Source: Centrapalus pauciflorus (Eukaryota > Streptophyta > Magnoliopsida > Asterales > Asteraceae). From it: DNA of 64,000 bases. The notes under the pieces were generated by a model. That model was not told the origin of the DNA, did no database searches, and saw nothing but the letters and a program-made list of their open reading frames with translations. A program made the translations under genes and the position numbers. Of this stretch, positions 42,721 through 53,698 are shown piece by piece. The stretch covers positions 21,614 through 85,613 of the forward strand of contig JAANYP010002062.1 of NCBI GenBank assembly GCA_020465985.1, given 5' to 3'. Position 1 is the stretch's first letter. Every line of letters begins with the position of its first letter.

Positions 42721-45700
42721 TTAATCCATATTAACCATGCCAATATTTGATACTAGGAAGGTGAATCTTCCTACATCAAATGGTTTTGTAAATAGATCAG
42801 CTAACTGATCATCTGTATGAATTTTGGTAACTTGGATTAATTTCTTCACATTACAATCTCTTATAAAATGAAATCTAATGTCTATATGCTTGGTTTTGGG
42901 AAATTTCACTGGATTTTGTACGATGCTTATGGCACTTGAGTTGTCAATGTAAATAGGAGTAGAAAGAAAGTTCATACCATAGTCTCTCAGTTGATTCTGA
43001 ATCCACATCACTTGGGAACAACAGCTGGCAGCTGCTACATATTCTGCTTCAGTAGATGAGGTGGAGACTGTTGTTTGCTTTTTGCACTGCCAAGAGACCA
43101 GTCTTGCTCCTAGATATTGACATCCACCAGTTGTGGATTTTCTGTCAATGTTGCATCCTCCATAGTCACTGTCAGAGTAGGCTGTTAGTTCAAGAGGAGA
43201 GTCTTTAGGATACCATAGGCCCAAATGTGGTTGGCCTTTAGGATATCTAAAAATTCTCTTAACAGCAAACAGATATGAGTCCTTTGGAGCACATTGAAAC
43301 CTGGCACAAACACAAACAGCAAACATTATATCAGGTCTAGAGGATGTGAGGTACATAAGTGAACCTATCAAGGATCTGTATAGGTGAATGTCCATATCTA
43401 CTCCATCTTTGTCTGCATCAAGCTGCTTGTGAGTGTCCATTGGAGTACTAGCAACTTTCGTATCTTTGTAACCAAACTTTTCCAGAATGTCCTTAACATA
43501 CTTTGATTGACTTATAAAAAGTCCTGTGGGCTTCTGCTTGACCTGCAATCCAAGAAAGAAGGTAAGTTCTCCCATTGAACTCATTTGAAACTTTTTGAGC
43601 ATCAATGCCTCAAACTCTTTGCACAGACTGTCATTTGTAGACCCAAAGATGATATCATCAACATAAATCTGAACAACCAAAATCTCAGATTTGATGGACT
43701 TTGTGAACAATGTTTTGTCCAGAGTATCTCTCTTGAATCCATTCTGTAGAAGGTATGATGACAGAGTGTCATACCATGCTCTTGGGGCTTGGTGGAGTCC
43801 ATAGAGGGCTTTGTCTAATTTGTAGACTCTGTCTGGATACTTATAGTCCTCAAATCCAGGGGGTTGACACACATAGAGCTCTTCTTCGATTGTACCATAC
43901 AGGAAAACAGACTTCACATCCATTTGGTACACTTTAAAACCTTTGAAGCTGGCATAGGCTAGGAACAGTCTGATGGCTTCTATCCTTGCTACTGGAGCAA
44001 AGACATCATCATCATATATTCCTTCTTCTTGAGTGTATCCTTGTGCTACCAGTCTTTCTTTGTTCTTGATTACTATCCCTCTCTCATCCTTCTTGTTTCT
44101 GAACACCCATCTTGTACCAATCGCTCTCTTTCCTTTAGGAACCTCAACTAGAGTCCATACATTCTGAATCTTGAATTGCAGTAGTTCTTCCTGAATTGCC
44201 TCAATCCAAGATGGATCTTTCAAAGCCTCAGATGCCTTCTTAGGTTCTAATTGTGACATGAAACATGCATGTTCAAAGGCAGATAGACTGAATTCAGGAA
44301 CTGCTGATTCAGCATCAGTAGACTCCTTGTGAATCATTGTCCTTGCTTGTACAGGAGTGTGTGGATCACCCATTATCTTATTGAGAGGGTGATACTTGTG
44401 AACTCTGAGTGTAGGCTCTCTGTCTGTCTGAAATGAGGTTCCTAGATTTGTATCATCTCCATCAGGACCACTTGATGGTTCAGCTTCAGGAACAGCTTGA
44501 CTAGAAGATGGGGCTGTTTCCCAATGTGATGGAGCTGTTACCTCAGGACTTGGGATTGGCACTTCATAATTTAGATTTGAATCATGTTGAGCATCCAGTA
44601 CCCCTGGAGGGTCACAAGATAGAAGTGGTAGAACTGTATACTCTTCCCAGTTATCAGAATCTTCAACAGTCTGAAACTTTGTGCCAACAGCTTGAACATT
44701 TGAGTTACCAGCATGAGAATTTGTGTTGGCAGCTTCAACCCTGTTTTCATCAGTTTCTGCAGTATACTCAACAAAGCTCAGAGAATTTGTTAGTGAATCT
44801 AAATCAAACAACCAATCAGGAACAGTGCCTTTGGCATTTTCAGTGTTTTCATTAAACTCAACATTGGCACTTTCTTCAATGGTTTTAGACACACTGTTAT
44901 ATACCCTATAGGCTTTGCTTTGAGTAGAGTATACTACAAAGAAACCTTCTTCAGCCTTACTTTCAAACTTACCTAAGTGAGTTTTAGTGTGAAGAATAGT
45001 GCATGAACAGCCAAGAGACTTTAGAAAGGCTATTAAGGGAACTCTATGATGGAATAACTCATATGGAGTTTTCCCTTGTCATTGAACAACCTGAACCCTA
45101 ATTAGCACATAAGAAGCTGTATTGACTGCCTCTGCCCAAAAGGTCATTGGCAGTTTGGAATCAGCTAGCATGGTTCTAGCAGCCTCAATTAAAGTTCTGT
45201 TCTTTCTCTCAGGTACAACATTTTGTTGGGGTGTTCTTGGTGTACTATATTGCCTTGCAATACCTTTAGACTCACAGATGCTGTTTAGGATATGATTTTT
45301 AAACTCAGTTCCATTGTCTGACCTGGTCATCTTAACTTTTAACTTGGATTGGTTTTCTATCTTAAGGATAAATGATTTAACTAGCTCAGCAGTTTCATCT
45401 TTAGTCCTAAGAAAGTAGACCCATGTAAATCTGGTGAAATCATCAACAATGAATAAACAGTAAGCTCTTTTATTCAAACTCAAAACAGATGTTGGACCAA
45501 AGAGATCCATATGAATAAGATGAATAGCAGATGAGATTGAATTTACTTCTTTGGCCTTATGAGAGGTTTTGTGTTGCTTGCCTTTAAGACATGCTACACA
45601 ATGATCATCACAGATGAACTTCTTTTGTGGTAAACCAGTTACCAAATTCTTTTTGACTAAAACATTCATAGATTTGAAGTTCATGTGACACATCCTTCTA

Positions 45701-46227
45701 TGCCAAAGAGCAGACTCATTAGATGATGCTTTGGATATCAAACAGCTTAAGGTACTTGAGTTGGATAAAATATCTGTGTCCAGGCAGTAGACATTGTCCT
45801 TTCTTGGTGTTCTAAGTAAAACAAGATTTTCAGGTATTTTAAAATCTTTTGAAAGAACAATGCACTCAGAATCTGTGAATACAAGAATATTTTGTTTATC
45901 ACAGATTTGGGACACACTTAGTAAATTGTACTTCAGTTGTTCAACATACAAAACATCATTAAAGATCATATTGCCTGCTTTGACAGTACCTTTACCTTTT
46001 ATCTTAGCTCCCTTGAAATTACCTCCAAATGCAACAAACCCTCCTTCAAAGCCTTTGAAATTTGACAAGCATTCAGAATTGCCTGTCATGTGCCTAGAGC
46101 ATCCACTGTCCAAATGCCATATTGTTTTATGTTGTGACCTGTGGGTGCCCTGCACAAATAAAAGCTTATTTAGTAGTGGAGTAAACCCAAACCAAGTTGG
46201 TTTTGGGTTGTCCTTGTGTATTGACAT
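42721..46227 (-). pseudogene. pol: E3 pol polyprotein with one internal stop
   Basis: One frame runs from 46227 to 42721 with a single TGA at 45079-45081. Protease LDSGCSRHMTG; pre-integrase zinc finger WHRRMCH...CVACLKGKQH; integrase D (HMDLFGP), D (SDNGTEF) and E (VPERKNRT), where the usual NGVAE has become NVVPE; RT with DVKSVFLYG and intact YVDD (IYVDDIIFG); RNase H AYSDSDYGG and TEAEYVAA; tail TKHIDIRFHF. The stop falls between integrase and RT, so RT/RNase H would only be made by readthrough. The start overlaps the gag end in the +1 frame. Confidence 0.88.
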
Positions 46228-48829
46228 AACTAAATACTGTATGTGACTTTTTATACTTAGTGAGATCCATTGGTGGATTCTGTGAAGAATATTTAGTTAT
46301 GACTTGAGGTATCCAGGTGTTGTTTCCAACCTTTTCATTAACAGTCTCAGATGATCCATTACCAGTTCCAGTTTTAGGCTTAGCAGTTTGAACTGGGTTT
46401 TTAGTGCTAACAGCTTCAGAGTTTGCACTACCAGTTCCAACTTTAGGCCTGGCAGTTTCAACATTTGTATCAACAGTTTGATCTGAGTTTTTGCCTTTAA
46501 CACACCATATCTGATTAAAATTTGATTTGGGTTTTGCCAAAACTTGTTTTTGGTGTGTGGACTGTTTTTTATTGACTTTTAAGAACCTGTGATCAACTGT
46601 CTTCTTTGGAACTGGTGGAATAGGAGGTTTAGCCTTAGAATTCTTTGTGTTTTGAACAAATGCCTGTTTCTGAACCACATGCTGTTTTGCAACAGATGGT
46701 TTATACAAACAATGTCTGGCCAAATGGTTTTTCCTGCCACAATGGAAACATCTTTTGACTGTTTTAATTGGAGAACTAGTTTTGTTGGACCATAACTAGT
46801 TCTTGTTCCTTTGATTTCCCCATACATGCTGTTGTTTGGGAAACTTTTGGACACCATGCTTTTGGCATGTGCAGATTGGAACAGTCTTACCCCTTTTATT
46901 ACCATTTGAGGAAGATGCAAGGTTACAGTTAGAAGGTACAGAAACATGTGGAGCAGCATTGCATACACTCATCTTCTCTTTTCCTTTCTTACTGGGGGTA
47001 GAGGTTTCTATAGGTGCACTCATTGTTTTGTGTTCTCTCTCAACTTCTTCGCACTCACAGCCTTCATTTGGAACCAGTTCTTCTTTAGATTCAGGACTGT
47101 TTTCAAGGATAGGATCTACAGTTGTCATTGACTCATGTAATGGTTCATTAACCAGTCTATCAGCCACTTTACTCATGGGATGAATGTATTTGTTGTTGTA
47201 TGGGGGTGGAGTGGCTCTGTATCCTATACCTTCTTTGGGATTGAGCTGAGATTTTACCCTATCTTTAAATTGAACCTCCATTAGGTGTTCTAGCTTTTGA
47301 TTTGCCAATTTGAAGTTTCCTAAATCTATATTGACAGATTCTATTTTCTTGTTAGCTTCTAACACCTTCTGTTCAGCCTCATCTAATTTCTTATTTAGGG
47401 ACTCTATTTTCTTATTCAGTTCCTTTTTCTCCCACTCATGATATGTTCTATCATGTCCCATTTGAATCTCATTATCTTTATAGTCATTGATCTGTTTTTC
47501 AAGATCTTCTATGGCCTGCATGTACTCAAATCTCCTTTCTTCCACTTGGCTAGAGTTTTGCACATGCTCTCATTATGATCTCTGTACTTTTTAACCATAT
47601 TTTTGCATGTTTAAGAGCAGAGTTTAGTATTTACCTCAGATGGTAGTTCAGTGGAAGTGACATTAGATGTTTCTGCCATGAGAGCTTGATTTTGAAACTC
47701 CTATTCTGTCTGATCACTCCAGTCAACACATTGTCTTCTTGAGAAACAAGTGCTTGTGATGATTAAGCTTGATTAGTTTGCTGGGGTCTTGGTGGCTATT
47801 GACCTTGGGATCTGCATTCTCTGGAAAAGTGTCCAAGCTTGTGGCATTTAAAGCATTCAACTTTTGATTTATCAAATGCTGGTTTGCCTTCTGGTCTAGC
47901 TTGGAAGTTTGATCTGCCAGTTATTTTCAGAAACCTTTTAGCCCTCATAGTCAACATTGCATGCTGCCATTTTAAGTCCATCTCTTCTTGATCATCTGGA
48001 TGGATTTGTTCAAAACCTTCAGCATTTAGAGCAAACAGTCCATCATTGGCAACAAAAGCTTCATAATGAACTTCAGTAGAATTACCATCAGCACCTGAAA
48101 AGGAATCACAACAGTTAGATTTATCAGTTAATGCTGATGACAGCAGAGCAGTGTTATGATTGTATGAAAAAGATTTCTTTTTATTTTCAATCTCAGTTTC
48201 AAACACTCTCAGACTGTTGTAAAGATCATCCAACTCTATTACATCAAGAGTCCTTTTGTTCTCCATTGGGCAGCATAGGCTGTCCACTCTTCACCAAAGG
48301 ATCTAAGGAATTTTCTGTTTACTTCATCTTGATCCAAGCTGACTTTGGCACTCTCCAATTCACCTTTCAATTTATTAAACCTGTCAAAGATTTGAGTAAG
48401 GTTTTCATTCTTTCCACTAGAAAAGTTTTCATACTTCTGTTTCAGAAGATCTTTTTGTTTCCTTTCGGTGCTAGCATTGCCATCAAATCTTTTCTCTAAG
48501 GCAATCCAAAGAGAATGAGCAGTATAGAACTTTTTAAACTGGTGTTGATAAGCATTAGGAATGACTATCTGTAAAAGTGTAAGAGCTTTCACTTCATTCA
48601 TTCTAGCCTTTCTTTCAAGTTCAGTCTTTGGAGGTGTTTTTATGGGCTTGCCCTCAGCATCAAGTTCAGGATCAACTACAGGAGGAAATTCAACAGCTTC
48701 CCATATGGCATAATCAATAAATTGAATGTGCTGTTGAATCCTGAGTTTCCACATCTCAAACTCAGTGGGTTTGAGCATAGGCACTTTGAGTCCTTGCCCA
48801 GATCCACTACTGCTATTATCAAATTCCAT
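46166..48829 (-). pseudogene. gag: E3 gag, broken
   Basis: ATG at 48829 (MEFDNSSSGSGQGLKVPML) opens a UBN2-type domain (FEMWKLRIQQHIQFIDYAIW; HSLWIALEKRFDGN). A 1-nt shift near 48265 moves the frame; the first zinc knuckle CFKCHKLGHFSREC lies near 47850-47810. TAG at 47796-47798 and TAA near 47770 follow, then a second shift, a long coiled coil (47563-47250), a Ser/Glu-rich linker, TAG at 46796-46798, the second knuckle CFHCGRKNHLARHC near 46740-46700 and a tail ending at 46166. The domain order equals A1 gag (two knuckles flanking a coiled coil) although the sequence differs. Confidence 0.82.
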
Positions 48830-48890
48830 TGTAGAAAATTAAAAAAAAAAAATTTAAAAGAAAGCTTCTGACTTTGAAAAGATAGAAAAA

Positions 48891-48906
48891 CCTGGTTCGG
48901 ATACCA
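48891..48906 (-). other. Primer binding site region of E3, atypical
   Basis: The minus strand reads TGGTATCCGAACCAGG two bases after the LTR end. Only the first seven bases match the initiator tRNA-Met PBS seen in A1 and H1; the remainder differs. Confidence 0.6.
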
Positions 48907-48908
48907 CT

Positions 48909-49561
48909 TCTTAAGATCAAAATCACTACCTAAGATTAACTGGTTTGAATCATTCAGAGTATAAAACCAATAACCTTGTATTGAATCAAAGTCCAATTAA
49001 GAAGTTTGCGGAATAACACTTAATTATTTTAAGAAAAGCTTTCAAATCAAATAACACATAAATATAATCAACAATCAAATCTTTTGTATTGTCAAACTCA
49101 ATGATCACAATCACCTCTAATCTGTTTGATTAGACGAAGAACACAGATTGTTCTTAGGGTTTTACAACCTTAGAGGCTTATGAAAACTCAATCAAAAGCC
49201 AATTAGAACTGAATCAAAACTTGTACGTACAAACTTACAACAGAAATACCTATTCTATGTATATATAAAGCCTTCTGATTTGTTTCCATGGAAAACTCTG
49301 CTTTCTCTGGTAGTAGATATGCTTGAATCTTCGAATATAAATCTTTTCCTGAATTTCAGCACTTTCTGTTTATTGAACTGTTGAGCAGCTTGAAGACTAT
49401 CTGTTGAGCAGCTTGAACTTGAACACTGGCAGCTTGATCTTTTGAACTAGCAGCTCGAACTTACTCAACTAACAGCTTGAACTTTGTAATTACACAGAAA
49501 ATCTACTAACAGTTTGAGAAATCTAACTAACAGCTTGACATACTTAGAATATTTCCCAACA
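48909..49561 (-). repeat. E3 5' LTR
   Basis: 653 bp; the high end is CCCAACA on the + strand. The inner end reads TCTTAAGATC where the 3' LTR has TGTCAAGATC, so the terminal dinucleotide has mutated. TATA box (CTTTATATATAC) at 49258-49269; CAGCTTGAA words at 49380-49535. No enhancer function was tested. Confidence 0.92.
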
Positions 49562-51615
49562 AATTCTCCTTCTTCCAGATCTTCCATATCATCCTCGAAA
49601 TCAAACATTACTTCTTCTTCTTCTATATCAATCAGAGCTTCTATCATTTCACTCTCAATGGTCTTAGAAGTTTCACCTTCAGCCCTTTCTTCTATTGCAG
49701 ACTGACTTGGCTCCCCCTGAATTGATGCTCGCTGTGCAGTCGGAAAATCTGCTAGCTAAATTTTTTTTCCAGCCTCGGGATCATTGCCGTCATCATCTCT
49801 TCTTAATGCCTCAGCTTCCTTGCAGCTATTCTCCCCCTGAGCTTGAAGATTTTTCAATAATTGCTCCAGAAGAGACTTCATCGTTTGATCTCACCTCTGC
49901 GTTTTCTTGATCAAGTCTGGCATTGTGCGCTTGAAGTTCTGTCACTGCTGTTGAAAGCTGGAAGATTTAGACTGATTTGAAATCCACCTTGCTCTTCAGC
50001 TCTGTAAATTGCTGATTCTCAGTGAATGTCATTGATGTTGATGGAATTGATGTAGATGGTGATGGAGTGATGGGTGGTTGAACAGCTGAAATTACAGGCT
50101 CTGGAGCTGTGGCGGATGAAGCTCCCTGCATAAAACGGTGACTCCTCGCCCTATGCCTAGGAACGAGGGGAGTTGGATGTTCTGCTTCAAAAGCAGAATC
50201 ATCATCATCTGAGTCTCTAGCAGCTCTTTTACCTTCCTCTCTCGTACTAACCACTATTCTTGATCCATATCTGCAGATTCGAACAGACGGATCAACACGT
50301 TCTACTTCTACTTCTTCTACTTCTACTTCTTCAACTTCCTCAGAAGCAGACTCAGACTCTGAGGTGGTCATTGCTTGACCCTCTACCTCAGTCTGCATAG
50401 ACTCTCTTTCTGTAACTCTTGCCACCGGGACCTCAACGTCCATATTCTCACCTTCTGGTGGCTGATACACATCAATCTTTGTAAAGATATCATGAAACTC
50501 TCCTGGAGGATCTAGAACGTCCTGAACCAGTTGTTCAGTTAGATTTAGGTCCGAGTTAGTCCCTTGTGTCCATATCTCTTCGAGTGTTTGCGTTGTCTGG
50601 TCAATTGCTGGGGCTGAACTTGAAGTGCCTGCAGCGTCCGATGATGGACCTGCTGCCGTAGGATCTGAATGCCTGCTTGAGGATGGCCTCGATGCCTGAA
50701 TTTGTCTTTCCTGAGCTCTCTGCCTCCTGCAAGGTTGCGGTTGTGGTCGTTGTTGTTGTTGTAGTGGCTGTTCCTGCAGTGGCTGCGGTTGAGGACCTTC
50801 ACCAGCCCAGTTTTCCCCTTCTGGGGCTACAAAATTTGGGTTTAGGACTGCCCCGAAGAGAGGTGCATCATGTGGCCTAACCTGCTCAGCCCTGCGGGCG
50901 TTGTGCGACTGGAAGTCAGCAAAAATTCTTTTGTCTATAATAGCCACTCCGTTTGTATCTTGAAGGTGTGGCAGATTCGGCAAAAAATGACGGATGATCA
51001 TCATAGCAAAACGCGGATACATTAGAAATCTTTCACGTACTGGAGCCGTGATCTGATGCACAAACTCAACTAAAAACATTTCCGAGTAACTGAAGCGCTT
51101 GTTATAGACCAATGCAATCATAGCGGACTGCATCTTGGACACTATGTAGTCAAAACCTGCCTTTTTCAGTGCAAAGCAAACCATGAACACATGCGCCAAA
51201 TACCTCCATTTCCCGATCAATCCACTTTTCATAAATGAAGCTTTAGTGATATCCTGGGCGTATCCCATACGCAAGAAGGCTGCTTGACTTATATTCATTG
51301 GGAAATCAATGGGCCCCGCCTCTTGTTCTACGGACCCTAGCTGCAAAATTTGACGGAGCATGTCAGCGGAGAAAACAATTAGCTGCCCTCCAACTCTTCT
51401 TCTCAAAACTGTCGGCGTTACGGTGCAGTCAACTTGAAGGTGCTCCCAAAATTGCCTTACATAGGGTAAGATGATTTGTAGGTTATGAGTTAAAGCATAA
51501 GTAACCCTGGAATGTGTCAAAAATTCCACCATTTGTCTAAATGGTTGAGCTTCGGGAAGTATTCTATCTAAAGACATCACCATATTATGCTTATTAAAAA
51601 CGCGCGATCACCCAT
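49562..51615 (-). pseudogene. N-terminal two thirds of A2 accessory ORF
   Basis: Homologue of the A1 accessory ORF. ATG at 51615-51613 directly after a splice-acceptor-like CAG; a 1-nt loss in a T run near 51596 shifts the frame, which is then open from 51583 to a TAA at 49967. Conserved N-terminal domain: YVRQFWEHLQVDCTVTP, KSGLIGKWRYLAHVFMVCF, HQITAPVRERFLMYPRF. A Gln/Pro-rich stretch (shorter than in A1), an acidic tract (EEVEEVEVEEVEVERVD) and a coiled coil follow. The TAA at 49967 replaces CAA (Gln in A1). The frame then runs into E3 at 49561 and resumes at 38790. Confidence 0.75.
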
Positions 51616-51617
51616 AT

Positions 51618-51620
51618 CTG
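51618..51620 (-). promoter_or_regulatory. Candidate 3' splice site before A2 accessory ORF
   Basis: The minus strand reads GTTGTTTTTGTACAG then ATATGGG, matching the A1 site at 1816-1818 in acceptor and distance to ATG. Confidence 0.5.
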
Positions 51621-52530
51621 TACAAAAACAACAACCATATTAGTAAAAAGATAAAATGAAACTTGTTTAATTTTGAATTTGTTTTATTTTGAACTTACAT
51701 AAGTCCAAAATCCAACACATTCGGATGTCTACAAGTTTTGACTTTATTTTATAAAAATATTCGAATTTAATAACAAATTCGAAGGACATGTTCGAATTTG
51801 ACTGAATTCGAATTTGTTGAGAAATTCGAATTTTCTGACAAGTTCGAACATGATGAACATGTTCGAAGTCAGTCACTTTCGAATACAAATCCATGATTTT
51901 AACCCCATTTGACTTAGAAAATAGTATTAACTAGTCCTATTAGGTTCTAATCGAAGATATATGTAATTTATTTGAAGTTTCACAGGTTAAAACTTGTGAT
52001 TTTGAATCACAAAGTTTAAACCCCAAAAAACTTCAAATGTGGTCGATTTTTTGCTATAATTGAGTCCTAGACTACCTAAATTTGTATAATACTGATGATT
52101 ATAACTAAATGTGTTGGTAGATTCGAACACAAATGAACAAAACTTCGAGAAATAGTAGAAAATTCGAAACGGTAAATTCGAAGACAAGTTCGAAATCGCC
52201 TGTGAACAAGTTCAAAACAAGAAAATCGAAGGTAGGTGAAATGAATGAGTCAATGTTGACCTATTTATAACAACCATATTCGAACTTGCATTAAATTTCG
52301 AATTTCCTGACATATTCGAATGTTAATTGGAATTTGTCTTGAATTTGAATTTAAATGACAATATCCTTGAATAAAATTCAACTTTTTCAACTTTTCCAAC
52401 TTTTTCAACTTTTTCGTGTAACGGAACAAACTTTGCAAATTATTCACACTAAGCTATAGATTTTCATGCAATGTTTGTTTATTCAACTAAAAATGCATCC
52501 TTAGTTACTTTGACCTTTTCCTACTTAGAA

Positions 52531-52577
52531 TAAGATAAAATAAAATAAAATAAAATAAAATAAGATAAAATAAAATT
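52531..52577. repeat. (TAAAA)n microsatellite
   Basis: About nine pentamers with two TAAGA variants. Confidence 0.9.
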
Positions 52578-52927
52578 TTAAATAAAATTTAAGCTTAAGC
52601 TACTCAAAAATTCTTTTAAAATTTACATCCTATACTAACAGAATATTTTTGGCGAGAAACTCAAAGAAAGGTTCAATTAGATAGCGGTGTCAAATACACA
52701 CTTTCAGTATCACACTCTCACACTTAGGAATTTTTGATTCCTTGATTGTTTGTCGTGACACACATTTCTAGGCGATTGTTGGTATAAGTTTCCCTTTAAA
52801 CATGTTACACTTTGGAATATCCCTCGGCCTTTTTATTTATCAAGAAACAACCTTACGTGTCTCATACTTAGACATACTTTTATGATCAAGGCATACACGA
52901 TTATAACTTTTCGGTATTACAAATTTT

Positions 52928-53129
52928 CTTTAAAAGGCAAACGTCGGACGCAGTTCTGTATTTACATACAACAGAGTGTCTTAGTTTGTCTTAAAGTTTA
53001 TTTAAAGCTAGCAAGACAGCGGTGACAGGTCTGTACTGACGTACAACAAAGCGACTTATCTTGCTAACTCGAGTCAAACCAGAGGTAACAGGTCTGTACT
53101 TACGTACAACAAAGTGACTTGTTTGACTC
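52928..53129 (-). other. Triple stem-loop block in A2 spacer
   Basis: Unit 1: AAGGCAAAC (52934-52942) with GTTTGTCTT (52984-52992), one G-T pair. Unit 2: TAGCAAGA (53009-53016) with TCTTGCTA (53059-53066). Unit 3: GAGTCAAAC (53071-53079) with GTTTGACTC (53121-53129). Loops are 41, 42 and 41 nt, and each holds TCTGTAYTKACRTACAAC. Loop sequence is conserved with A1, while the stems vary together. Confidence 0.65.
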
Positions 53130-53698
53130 ACAATTTACTATCATGATTTCTCTATTCTTTTCTTTTCTTTAAGATGTATCTGATGTGGCTATACATCCCC
53201 TAGAAAATTTGCATACCTCATTTAAAATCATTGTTTGTATGTCTCTAACATAAAAATTAAGACCCTTTGGTCATACATCTATGTTAGTTACACACATGAC
53301 TTTTTCTTGAATATTTTATTAGTTTTGAGATTCCCTTTGTGTATTATGCCTACCAACACATAAAACTAGAAAATGTATATCACTTAGATTTTAAGGTGCA
53401 TTATGTGTGAAAGCTTAACACTTAGAGATTGTATCGACTGTGCTAACTTTCGTCACTTTGAACCTATGCATCTAAGATTTAACTGATTTTTTAATATTCT
53501 CTTTTTTTTTTTTTGAGATTTTTACGGTTTTCTCTCATTTTTCTTTTGTTTTTCATAAATAAGAATAAGCTAACAAAATAACCTACTAACTTACTATAAA
53601 AAGAAAGAAATTCTACTTAGCTACTAAACTTACTATAAAAAGAAAGAAACTCTATTAACTCACTACTATAAAAAGAAATAAATTTTACTAAGGTCAAG

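Larger units (their letters stand above)
38791..49561 (-). mobile_element. Complete Copia element E3 (Sirevirus-like) nested in A2
   Basis: 10771 bp with both LTRs (38791-39440 and 48909-49561), polypurine tract, accessory ORF, pol, gag and PBS. On the minus strand the flanks are GAATT before and AAATT after, a 5-bp target duplication with one mismatch. The LTRs differ at roughly 25 positions by hand count (about 4%), so the insertion is moderately old. Gag is frameshifted, pol has one stop and the accessory ORF is broken. It differs in family from A1/A2. Confidence 0.92.
51621..53698 (-). other. Non-coding spacer between pol and accessory ORF of A2
   Basis: Collinear with A1 1829-3985. Contains ATTCGAA/GTTCGAA clusters (51758-51890 and 52118-52345), a (TAAAA)n run (52531-52577) and the triple stem-loop block (52928-53129). 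No ORF above noise. Confidence 0.7.
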
